A stretch of DNA of 35,512 bases from contig DUSP01000163.1 in NCBI GenBank assembly GCA_012842575.1, positions 1 through 35,512 of the forward strand, given 5' to 3'. Each line of letters begins with the position of its first letter. Position 1 is the first letter of the stretch. The position numbers and the translations under genes were made by a program. This DNA is from Clostridia bacterium. GTDB taxonomy: Bacteria > Bacillota > Sulfobacillia > DUSP01. The notes under the pieces are model-generated. The model was not told the DNA's origin and did no database searches. It saw nothing but the letters and a program-made list of their open reading frames with translations. This document shows positions 27,419 through 35,512 of the stretch, piece after piece.

Positions 27419-28033
27419 TCAAAAGCTTACAATAAACGACTGCTGCTTTGGCTGGATGGGTCGGAAGACCGGCCCCCGCACTCCCTCAGGCCTGGCTGAC
27501 CGTTCTGCTGACCGTTCTATAGTCGTCTCTACGGCGGTTTGTCTGTCGCCTTGGGACTGGCGCGTCTGCTGAGCCACCGATATGTCGGGGGCGTCGCTTT
27601 TGACCTCGGCACGAGTAACCGCAGGAATGATATCGATCTGGCGAGCCTTCATCAGGACTGCCGCACACGCGTTCGGGTCGGCCAGCGCGGGCGCTTCTCG
27701 AACCAGCCCACTGCCGGTCGGCATTATTGCCCCACCCCTGCGAATGACTTGGCGATGACAGATGGCTTTACCATAAAGTCTCCCTGTCGGATAGAGCACT
27801 AACTTGTCGGCCCGAACGTCGCCATGCACCCGACCCGCTATTTCAATGAAATCTGCCGCTATATTACTGATGCAGTTCGCTTCTTCGCAAATCACGACTT
27901 TTCCCTTGACACATAAGTTTCCTTTTACAATACCGTGAACCTCAACCAACCCCTGGGATATAAGGTCACCCTGAATTTCAACATCAGGCCCCACTACGGT
28001 TCGTTGATAATGTAGCCCGCGTCGAGTTAACAT
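27419..28033 (-). CDS. Bactofilin / polymer-forming cytoskeletal protein
   Basis: VVGPDVEIQGDLISQGLVEVHGIVKGNLCVKGKVVICEEANCISNIAADFIEIAGRVHGDVRADKLVLYPTGRLYGKAIC. Likely ATG 28033 (track start 28105). Confidence 0.88.
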   Translation of the reverse strand: MLTRRGLHYQRTVVGPDVEIQGDLISQGLVEVHGIVKGNLCVKGKVVICEEANCISNIAADFIEIAGRVHGDVRADKLVLYPTGRLYGKAICHRQVIRRGGAIMPTGSGLVREAPALADPNACAAVLMKARQIDIIPAVTRAEVKSDAPDISVAQQTRQSQGDRQTAVETTIERSAERSARPEGVRGPVFRPIQPKQQSFIVSF

Positions 28034-28071
28034 CGATCCAACACTCCATTGACAGAAGGCAAGGTCGCTTC

Positions 28072-29070
28072 TCAAATCTCGGTTTGCCGCTGCCGTTTTC
28101 CCCAAGCCCAGAAACCTCTGCAGTTCGCCGTAATCGGGTCATCAGCAAGCTTACCCTGAGGAACATGTGGCAGCAGGTAAGGACTCAATGATTGACCGCC
28201 ACCGCCGCTTAGATAGAGCCGGTCGAACTCCTGGATCCGCCATACGGACATCAATTCGACAAGAACCTTGGTCGCCAACCGCTCGAAAGCCCCGTTACAT
28301 ATCGGTGTTATATCGACCTCCTCTCCCGAAACCGTCACCTTCCCTTTGATGACAGCGCCATCAAGGGTGTAAGGCTCACGTTCCAACCCGTACTCCCGGA
28401 ATAGACGGCTGGCAATATCGACATAGGCGTCGGCAAGTCCCACCTTGATTGTCGTGCTTCGACCAGGGACGAACTCGCCGTCTTCGATAGCTGCCAAATC
28501 TGTAGTTACGTATCCGATATCTATCACGCCTGTACGACCTTCAAGATGCTCGGCTGCCGGCTCAGAACCGCTAAGTGTTTGACTCCAGTACGTGCCCAAC
28601 GGTTGAGGTACCACCTCAACAGAGCTTATGTCCACCTCTGCGTCCCGTGCCGTTCCGTTCTGATAAACCCCAATCCGGTGGATCCCTTTCACTTGGTCTA
28701 CCATGTACTTGGCCAGATGCATACGCCCCGGCGGCAGTCCTGTCACCACCTCAAACTTGTTCTGGGACCGGTCGCAGAATAGAGCTACCGCCGAAAGGGA
28801 GAGGACCCTCATATGAGTGCCTTCTGACCGAGTCGTAGACAAGGCGCGAAATGCCAGATTCGAGTGCCGTATGGCTGACTTGCCCACAAAGAAAACCCGA
28901 TCGTCAATTCTGACTCGTAGGTTCCCCAACGGATCTGTTTGCTGTATGGTCGAATAGTAGATTTGTTTTTCGCTGGCATCCCCGACCACACTGGGAAACA
29001 CATAGCCGTTTTCACCATTAGTTGCCTTTACAAAACCGTACCCGATGTCTAGGCCCAGCAGCTGTGCCAC
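28072..29070 (-). CDS. ParM/StbA-like actin-family ATPase
   Basis: LLGLDIGYGFVKATNGENGYVFPSVVG, FEVVTGLPPGRM, TGVIDIGYVTTDLAAIEDGEFV, LYLSGGGGQSL. GTG at 29070 has RBS GGGGGGA; track start is 29103. Confidence 0.85.
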   Translation of the reverse strand: MAQLLGLDIGYGFVKATNGENGYVFPSVVGDASEKQIYYSTIQQTDPLGNLRVRIDDRVFFVGKSAIRHSNLAFRALSTTRSEGTHMRVLSLSAVALFCDRSQNKFEVVTGLPPGRMHLAKYMVDQVKGIHRIGVYQNGTARDAEVDISSVEVVPQPLGTYWSQTLSGSEPAAEHLEGRTGVIDIGYVTTDLAAIEDGEFVPGRSTTIKVGLADAYVDIASRLFREYGLEREPYTLDGAVIKGKVTVSGEEVDITPICNGAFERLATKVLVELMSVWRIQEFDRLYLSGGGGQSLSPYLLPHVPQGKLADDPITANCRGFWAWGKRQRQTEI

Positions 29071-29279
29071 TCCACATTCCCCCCGCGTAAGGAATTCCAT
29101 CAAACCGTTATGTGTAGTACGACGATGCCATCATGCTTATGGGTGATCGGTAGCTCTTTTTCCGTTTGATATCAAGGCTTCTTGACTAACTAATCGTAGT
29201 CATCTTCTTACCCAGAATGTATAGTTTTCACTTCAAAAGACATCACCCGAATGGGTGAGAGGATGCTTTGTTATAAAAT

Positions 29280-29318
29280 CGAGAATGCATCTCCATCTTA
29301 GACGGAGATGCATTCTCG
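29280..29318 (-). terminator. 15-bp stem terminator for the giant regulator gene
   Basis: CGAGAATGCATCTCC-(9 nt)-GGAGATGCATTCTCG; on the minus strand followed by GATTTTAT. Confidence 0.65.
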
Positions 29319-29343
29319 TCACTTATGGTAACTTTTGTTTCTT

Positions 29344-32300
29344 TCAGAGTATCCCTAATTCCTTAGCCCTGGCTATGACTTGGACTCTTCTGTTCGCCTG
29401 AAGCTTGCCATATATGTTCTTCACGTGGGTCTTGGCGGTATTAACGGTCATGCCTAGGCTTTCGGCGATTTCCCCATTTGACAGTCCTGCAGCAATCAGC
29501 CTGAGCACCTGAGCTTCCCTCTCGGTAAGCGGCTCAACCAAAGGTGGGCGAGTTCCGTTGTTTGTACTGGCAGAGCCCTTCTCCAAAAACGTCTTCAGCG
29601 TTTTCGCATAAACCATTTCGCTTAACAGGAACTTCAGAACCTCGATGCGGGATTGCGTGAACGCCCCTGTCATCAGGCTGTTCTCCAAATACAGAACCCC
29701 AACGAATATACGGCTAAAAAGCACCGGCAGACACATGAAGGACTTTGCGGGATCTCGCGCAATGTGCGGGTCTTTTGCAAATATCCCCGCCTCTCTCCCG
29801 TCGTTCACTACCACTGGTTCAAGGGTTCGGAAGGCGTACCGGACCATCGCCCTGGACAAATTCGCGCTTTTCTCTAAAGACACAGGAGTGATGACCGTTG
29901 CCGGGTGCTTCCCACCTTCCTTTGCGGCTTCGACGAAGAGCTCCCCGTCCCTCTCAAGTATCAGGTACCCCTTGTCGGCGCCCGCATTTTCAACGGCAAT
30001 GTCAAGCAACCCTTCAACCATCCTATCCGGGTCAGGTTCATTATGGAGGGTTTGTACGGCTTTTCGTATGGCACTCACATCCGGTTCCCCGGGTGTGCCG
30101 CTGGCACTTGTTTTAGTTGCCTTCAAGATGTCGCCCAGCATTGCCCTTAGGTCGGGGTCTTCTTTTGCCTCTATTATCTCGGCTAACAGATCAGGATATC
30201 GCTCCTTTAGCTCTTGCGCTTTTCTTCCAGCACCCCATTCACGGTAACCCTTATAGGCGTTCTCCAGGTACATTCCGGCAATTCTATTGCATCCGGTTGC
30301 AAGATAGTACCTGGCGGTCAATTCACTGGCAATGGCTTCGTTCTGTATGTAGCCGTTCTCGTGGGCGGATTGGATGGATTGCTCATACAGGGAGATGGCC
30401 TCCCGTCCCCTCCCACAAAGACGCGCCATTTCGGCGGCGACCAGTAGGTATTTGTGCAGGAAGTTTGCGGCGCAGGAATCCGACCATTTCTTCATCTGCC
30501 GCTGGTTCTTCTTGAGGACTTTCCAGTATCTTTTCCTGTCGTTTGAAGGCAGACTTTCATATATGGCCGTTATCGTAAGAGAGAAGTAGAAGACGTATTC
30601 CGCCGAAATCAAAAACCCCATGATCGCATCGGCCAAGCCTTGGAGTCTTTCTGCCGTACACAGTGCTTTCTGGTAATCGCCACGTAGGTAGTACGACTGC
30701 ATTCTCAAAAAATAGCAGGTCGCCAGCGCCGCTCTATCGCCTGCAGCCAATTGCACTAATCTGTTTTGTTCAAAGGCGTCTTCACTGGGCGCAGTCGATT
30801 CTCCTGCCTGTCGCATCAAGCTGGAAACAAAATGTTGATAGAGGGCGGCGTTCGTTGCCAGGTTCTCGTGTTTCATTTTTTTAGCCCAACTGTCGCCTTT
30901 TTTAGCCTCCTCGAAGATTTCGTCAAGGCGAACGCCCATAAGGTACTTATTCTCGAAAATGACACCGAGTGAATAGCCGACGGTGAGCACGTCTCCGGCT
31001 TCAAGCCCGCAGCGGACAGCTTCGTTCAAGTATTCAAGCCCGGCTTTACCGTGCTGAGTCCAGTGGGATATTATGGCGCCAACCGTGAAGTACACGATGC
31101 ATTTGGAGGAGTTTTTGTCGTACCTTTCGGCAAGCTTTATGCTTACCTTTGCCAGCTCGTGTCCTGCGGCATAGTCTCCAAGTACGCTCCCCGCGATGAT
31201 GCTGTACCCGATGTATCCAATGCAAGCCATTTCGCTGTTTCCGTATTTGATGGCATGGTTACCTGCCTTCAGGATGACGAATCCATAAAGCCCGGGATTA
31301 CTGAAGCTTGTGACGCACGCAAGTCTAATGAATAGCTCTGCAACCTTCCTTTGCACCGGGTCTTCCATTTCCGGCAGGTGTATCAGGTCCTCGATTTTCC
31401 TGTTGCGCATGAGCCATTTGTACACTAGTAACTCCCTGACGTAATCGAGTTTGCTGGGATGAGCGGGTAGTCTGACTCCGAGTCTCTGCAATGCATCTAT
31501 GCCGATGCGGGCGGCCCCGGCATAATCCCCCATTCCGGCATGCAATATCACTTTTAAGCCGTATACGCTTGCCCTCTCAAGTTCCGTTCGCGTTCGGCGT
31601 ATTATCGTGTCAAACAACGATTCCGCTGTCTCGGTGTTGGCTGACATGTATTCACACTGAGCGCGTTCCAGATGCAGGTCGTGGCTCAATTCGTAGCAGG
31701 TGTCCCATGAATTGTCCGGAAGAAGATCCATACCGGCCCTTAGATAACCTAATGCGGAACCGTAAGCGGCAGAGGCTTTGGCCTTGCGTCCTGCCGCCAG
31801 ATTATATTCAGCCAGCTTTAGCCTCTCGGCCGGGTCATCAACCAGATCGAGACCGCGGTTTAAGTGGTCCATGATGGAGAGTATTCTTTCATCCAGCTCG
31901 TCCTGACTGGTATTCTGCAAGATCAGACAGCCAATCCTCAGATGCACGCTCCTTCTCTCCCTCTCCGGGATCAGGGAATAGGCCGCTTGCTGGACCCGAT
32001 CATGCGAGAACTCATTGAGATCCGCTGCACCGCCGTGGTATGACGTGGGCTGGGCTTCCCTGGCGTCACCCGCAGGCAAAACGAGTCCTGCCAAGATAGC
32101 CGGCAGAAGGCAAGAAGCCGCTTCAGCTGGGGGGTTCTCGCAAACAGTCGATAGTGTTTTCAGGTCGAATGTATTTCCGAGGCAGGCGGCCAACCTCAGT
32201 ACATCGCGCGTCTCTTTCGGGAGTTTCTCGAGTTTGCCGAGTATGAAATCGACAATGTCATCTGCCATCCGAAGCTTTTGGATGGCAGCCATGTCCCACT

Positions 32301-34047
32301 CCCAACGGCCAGCCTCGATATTGAATCTGAGTAGTCTATCGTGATAGACGGACCTCAATAGCTGAACCAGGAAAAACGGATTGCCGCCGGACTTGCGGTA
32401 CAGTTCTTCCGCCAGCGAATCCGATTCCTCTCTGTGGCAGTGCAAGGCCTCGGCGATGAATTCCATGACCTGGGATTGCTCAAGTGGAGAAAGTTTTATG
32501 TGCTGTACTGGAGTGTCTTCCTTCCTGAGTTCCTCTAGAGTTATCACCAGAGGGTGAGTCTTTGTCACTTCGTCGTCTCGGTAGGCGCCGACCATAAGCC
32601 AGTAGCGGTTGTCTGCTGTTCGGCATAGATATCCGATAAGCTGTAACGATGCCGCGTCTGCCCACTGCAGGTCATCCAAGAAAATGACCAACGGATGATC
32701 GTTTCCGGCAAATACGCGGATGAAATTCCTGAATACCATGAGGACCCGGTTCTGGGCTTCTTTTGGCTGAAGCGTCTCAACGGGCGGTTGGGGTCCAATA
32801 ATAAACTCGACTTCGGGAATTACCTTGGTGATGATCGCCCCGTTCCGGCCTACCGCATGCAGGATTTTTTTTCTCCAAAGACTAAGTCTTTCCCGGCTCT
32901 CGGTCATAATCTGTCTTATTAAATTCCCGAAGGCATAAGCGAGCGGAGCATAGGGTATGTTTTGCTGGAGTTGATCGAATTTCCCGCTAACGAAGTAGCC
33001 CCTTTTTTCCGCGATGGGCTTAAGGGCTTCGTTTATCAACATCGTTTTGCCGACACCCGCGCATCCGCTCACCAGTATGACTCCGGCCTCGCCGCCGCAT
33101 ACGCGCTCAAAAGCGGCCCTTAGGACTTCTGTTTCCCTTTCCCTCCCGTAGAGCTTGCGGGGCAATTGAAGGCGAGCCGATACATCCCTCTGTCCAGGAC
33201 GAAACGGCCCGATCTTACCTGTCTGGCTCCACTGACGCCTGCATTCTTCTAGATCCCACAAGAGTCCGTGGGCACTCTGATATCTGTCTTCGGGAGTCTT
33301 GGAAAGGAGCTTCATAATAATGGCGGACACTGCCGGGGGTATTTCGGGGTTCCTCTTATCGGGTGATTCCGGCTCCCGGGCAACATGAGCATGTACCCAC
33401 TCATCGGGGTCCCCTGCTTGCAGAGGAAGTCGACCAGTTAACATTTCAAATAACACTACGCCGAGGGAATAAAGATCACTGCGGTGGTCAACAATTTGTT
33501 CTACGCGCCCTGTTTGTTCCGGCGCCATATACTCCGGCGTTCCTGATGGAGCATCGGCAACCGGAGCGTTCTCACCCTCAAAAGAAAAGTAAACCGCAGA
33601 TCCGAAACCGGTTATTCTCACTGTTCCCGTATCGGGATGGATTATTATGTTGTCCGGCCTCAAGTCCCTATGGATGATACCTCTTTGATGGAGCTGCCCG
33701 AGCGTCTGGGCAACTTGAATGGCAACGGCAAAGAAGGTTGTAAGGTCAATCGAGTTGCTTCGAAGGTATTCCCTCAAGAATAAAGCCCCGGGGTCTTCCA
33801 TTATCAAGGCAAAGCATATACCGGCCTGTTCCAGTCGCACGGGTCTAACGATGCCCTCAATATCAAGGTTCCGGGTGATCTCGTACTCATACACGAGCTT
33901 GGCTATTCCCGCGGGGTCGGCTTTTTCTTCCTCAACCGCCTTTATGATGACCGGCGCTCGATCCTGGACTGTTCGCCCCCTGTAAACCGTTATTCCATTG
34001 TCTTTGCATATCTCTTCATCGATTATGTAGCCGGGCAAGGCCAGCAC
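29344..34047 (-). CDS. Multidomain regulator: Ser/Thr kinase-like, AAA/MalT-like ATPase with helical repeats, GAF, LuxR HTH
   Basis: GIIHRDLRPDNIII, GTPEYMAPEQ; Walker A VILVSGCAGVGKTMLINEAL; GAF-like region; C-terminal LTEREAQVLRLIAAGLSNGEIAESLGMTVNTAKTHVKNIYGKL. Confidence 0.93.
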   Translation of the reverse strand: MLALPGYIIDEEICKDNGITVYRGRTVQDRAPVIIKAVEEEKADPAGIAKLVYEYEITRNLDIEGIVRPVRLEQAGICFALIMEDPGALFLREYLRSNSIDLTTFFAVAIQVAQTLGQLHQRGIIHRDLRPDNIIIHPDTGTVRITGFGSAVYFSFEGENAPVADAPSGTPEYMAPEQTGRVEQIVDHRSDLYSLGVVLFEMLTGRLPLQAGDPDEWVHAHVAREPESPDKRNPEIPPAVSAIIMKLLSKTPEDRYQSAHGLLWDLEECRRQWSQTGKIGPFRPGQRDVSARLQLPRKLYGRERETEVLRAAFERVCGGEAGVILVSGCAGVGKTMLINEALKPIAEKRGYFVSGKFDQLQQNIPYAPLAYAFGNLIRQIMTESRERLSLWRKKILHAVGRNGAIITKVIPEVEFIIGPQPPVETLQPKEAQNRVLMVFRNFIRVFAGNDHPLVIFLDDLQWADAASLQLIGYLCRTADNRYWLMVGAYRDDEVTKTHPLVITLEELRKEDTPVQHIKLSPLEQSQVMEFIAEALHCHREESDSLAEELYRKSGGNPFFLVQLLRSVYHDRLLRFNIEAGRWEWDMAAIQKLRMADDIVDFILGKLEKLPKETRDVLRLAACLGNTFDLKTLSTVCENPPAEAASCLLPAILAGLVLPAGDAREAQPTSYHGGAADLNEFSHDRVQQAAYSLIPERERRSVHLRIGCLILQNTSQDELDERILSIMDHLNRGLDLVDDPAERLKLAEYNLAAGRKAKASAAYGSALGYLRAGMDLLPDNSWDTCYELSHDLHLERAQCEYMSANTETAESLFDTIIRRTRTELERASVYGLKVILHAGMGDYAGAARIGIDALQRLGVRLPAHPSKLDYVRELLVYKWLMRNRKIEDLIHLPEMEDPVQRKVAELFIRLACVTSFSNPGLYGFVILKAGNHAIKYGNSEMACIGYIGYSIIAGSVLGDYAAGHELAKVSIKLAERYDKNSSKCIVYFTVGAIISHWTQHGKAGLEYLNEAVRCGLEAGDVLTVGYSLGVIFENKYLMGVRLDEIFEEAKKGDSWAKKMKHENLATNAALYQHFVSSLMRQAGESTAPSEDAFEQNRLVQLAAGDRAALATCYFLRMQSYYLRGDYQKALCTAERLQGLADAIMGFLISAEYVFYFSLTITAIYESLPSNDRKRYWKVLKKNQRQMKKWSDSCAANFLHKYLLVAAEMARLCGRGREAISLYEQSIQSAHENGYIQNEAIASELTARYYLATGCNRIAGMYLENAYKGYREWGAGRKAQELKERYPDLLAEIIEAKEDPDLRAMLGDILKATKTSASGTPGEPDVSAIRKAVQTLHNEPDPDRMVEGLLDIAVENAGADKGYLILERDGELFVEAAKEGGKHPATVITPVSLEKSANLSRAMVRYAFRTLEPVVVNDGREAGIFAKDPHIARDPAKSFMCLPVLFSRIFVGVLYLENSLMTGAFTQSRIEVLKFLLSEMVYAKTLKTFLEKGSASTNNGTRPPLVEPLTEREAQVLRLIAAGLSNGEIAESLGMTVNTAKTHVKNIYGKLQANRRVQVIARAKELGIL

Positions 34048-34276
34048 CTCATCCCCTCCCAGCCCCTAAGTATATCGCTATTGCCTTCCTTGGCCTTCCT
34101 CCCTTGGCCTTCCTTGCGCGGGCTCCCGACAAACCCTACGACCTTCATCGTTTTTCGACCTCGATCTAGCTCCATCTAGAGCCCATCGCTCGGGCCAAGC
34201 GTGGCCGAAAAATATCCAGCGATTTAAGCGATTCATAAGAGGTGTCCGACGATTTATAAGGAAATACAACGCGTAC

Positions 34277-34385
34277 GCGATCTTGTTAGACTTGGATTTC
34301 CCTAGACCGCGCTCACGCTGAAGACCGCGCTCACGCCGACTGCCGCGATGCAGGCCAGTGCGCGATCTTGTCGAACTTTGATTTC
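34277..34385. repeat. GCGATCTTGT... direct repeat pair with a nested 18-bp duplication
   Basis: GCGATCTTGT at 34277 and GCGATCTTG at 34362, each followed by a similar TTKGATTTC; AGACCGCGCTCACGC duplicated at 34304 and 34322. Confidence 0.8.
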
Positions 34386-34483
34386 ACTCCGGTGTGTTTA
34401 GGGACTTGAAAGGAATACGACCAAAAGATGTCATTTCGTATGGTATTCTATTGCCAATGATATCTCATTCGCTGTAAACCTTC

Positions 34484-35512
34484 TTGTACCTTCAATCAGG
34501 ACCGGGTTGCCCTTGGAGGGGAGAGGGCAATCCGGATTCCTCATGGAGAGGGGGAACGCGTATTTCCTCAGGTTCAAGAGACCCTAAGATCATTTTCGTA
34601 ACAGGAGGTTCACGGAGCGGAAAGAGTACATTCGCCAAAAGGCTGGCGGAGTCAGTGGGGGACAGACTGTTCTATGTCGCTACCGCACAGCCCCTTGACG
34701 ATGAGATGAGAGAAAGGATAAGGAAACACAAGGCCGAACGATCGGATCGTTGGCAAACTGTAGAAGAGCCGGTGGACCTGGCCGGGGCGCTTCTTCGGCT
34801 TAAGGGAGAGGCGGATGCGATCGTCGTTGACTGTATGGGTCTATGGATCTCAAACCTCCTCACCGGGGGGTCGGACGCGTCGAGGGCCATTTACCTATCC
34901 GAGGACGATGCTCTGAGTCTCGCAGTGGAAGCGGTATCGGCCGCTAAGTCGACGCGAGCCTGTGTAATCTTTGTGAGTAACGAGGTCGGTCTGGGAATTG
35001 TGCCGGAAGATGCGTTGGGCAGAGCATTCCGGGACGCGTTGGGCAGGGTGAACCAAGTACTGGCCGAAATGTCTGACGATGCCTATCTCCTGATCTCAGG
35101 AAAGGCGATCCCACTGAAGAAGGCCGCTCTGGAATCAATCCCCGCCTGTGGTCATGAACCGTCTTCTGGGTCGGCATTCGCTTCCGAAACGGAATTCACC
35201 GTTCAAGAGATGCGGCACTCCTACCCATGGTGGCATCCATTAGGCCCGCTCCGTGCCTTCACTTTCCTCACCCGTATCCCCTTGCCGGGACGCTTAAGGA
35301 CCCTAGGTGCAACAGAAATGCGCCCGGGGTACTTCCGGCCCGTAGTCGTATGGTTCGGAGCGGTCGGCTTTTTGCTGGGCGCCATATTGGCCGGTTCCGA
35401 TTACATTATGACCGTGATGGCGGGCATCGAGGCGCCGATTGCGGCTGCCATCCAACTAACCCTTTTGTTCCTTTTGACCGGCGGGCTCCACGTGGATGGG
35501 CTGGCGGATACA
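34484..35512 (+). CDS. cobU-cobS: CobU (adenosylcobinamide kinase/guanylyltransferase) fused in frame to CobS (cobalamin synthase); runs off right edge
   Basis: KIIFVTGGSRSGKSTFAKRLAESVGDRLFYVATAQPLDDEMRERIRKHKAERSDRWQTVEEP...VSNEVGLGIVPEDALGRAFRDALGRVNQ...SETEFTVQEMRHSYPWWHPLGPLRAFTFLTRIPLPGR...TGGLHVDGLADT with no stop. Start uncertain (TTG 34484 or close to 34586). Confidence 0.85.
   Translation, partial: MYLQSGPGCPWRGEGNPDSSWRGGTRISSGSRDPKIIFVTGGSRSGKSTFAKRLAESVGDRLFYVATAQPLDDEMRERIRKHKAERSDRWQTVEEPVDLAGALLRLKGEADAIVVDCMGLWISNLLTGGSDASRAIYLSEDDALSLAVEAVSAAKSTRACVIFVSNEVGLGIVPEDALGRAFRDALGRVNQVLAEMSDDAYLLISGKAIPLKKAALESIPACGHEPSSGSAFASETEFTVQEMRHSYPWWHPLGPLRAFTFLTRIPLPGRLRTLGATEMRPGYFRPVVVWFGAVGFLLGAILAGSDYIMTVMAGIEAPIAAAIQLTLLFLLTGGLHVDGLADT
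34502..34535 (+). promoter_or_regulatory. 12-bp hairpin just upstream of (or inside the 5' end of) cobU-cobS
   Basis: CCGGGTTGCCCT-(TGGAGGGGAG)-AGGGCAATCCGG, one G.U pair. Confidence 0.4.

Noticed and set aside
34250-34580. Cobalamin riboswitch upstream of cobU-cobS
   Set aside because: No recognisable B12-box or conserved core; only a single hairpin is evident.

Overview
Window from a GC-rich, endospore-forming, Bacillota-like genome (inferred from SleB/YpeB and gene content). Left to right: ypeB (partial) and sleB (-); small lineage-specific membrane/low-complexity ORFs, including two unlisted tiny paralogous ORFs (30 and 24 aa); an M20 peptidase (+); a SIMPL protein (-); a COG2984/COG4120/COG1101-type ABC transporter (-); a HutP-family gene (-); an IS607-like element with tnpA and tnpB (+); a selenium cluster of cysteine desulfurase, selD and yedF (+); oppF (+); an HD-GYP gene (-); oppD/C/B/A (-, oppD frameshifted); comA-like, a tiny membrane ORF and a YeiH-family gene (+); a ParM-like actin plus bactofilin pair (-); a 1567-aa kinase/AAA/GAF/LuxR regulator (-); and an ORF running off the right edge that encodes CobU fused in frame to CobS. 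Strongest observations: (1) selD is broken in the ORF track because its active-site codon is an in-frame TGA (SG-U-AAK), with a SECIS-like hairpin just downstream; (2) at many unrelated sites, mostly intergenic, locus-specific direct repeats of about 14-34 bp recur at a spacing of about 64-71 bp; (3) a continuous CobU-CobS ORF; (4) duplicated tiny ORFs ending FVVFLILILLLLGDE; (5) apparent catalytic-residue losses in the IS607 recombinase (Ser to Pro) and the giant kinase (DFG to GFG). Everything was read by eye; no database search, alignment or folding was run.
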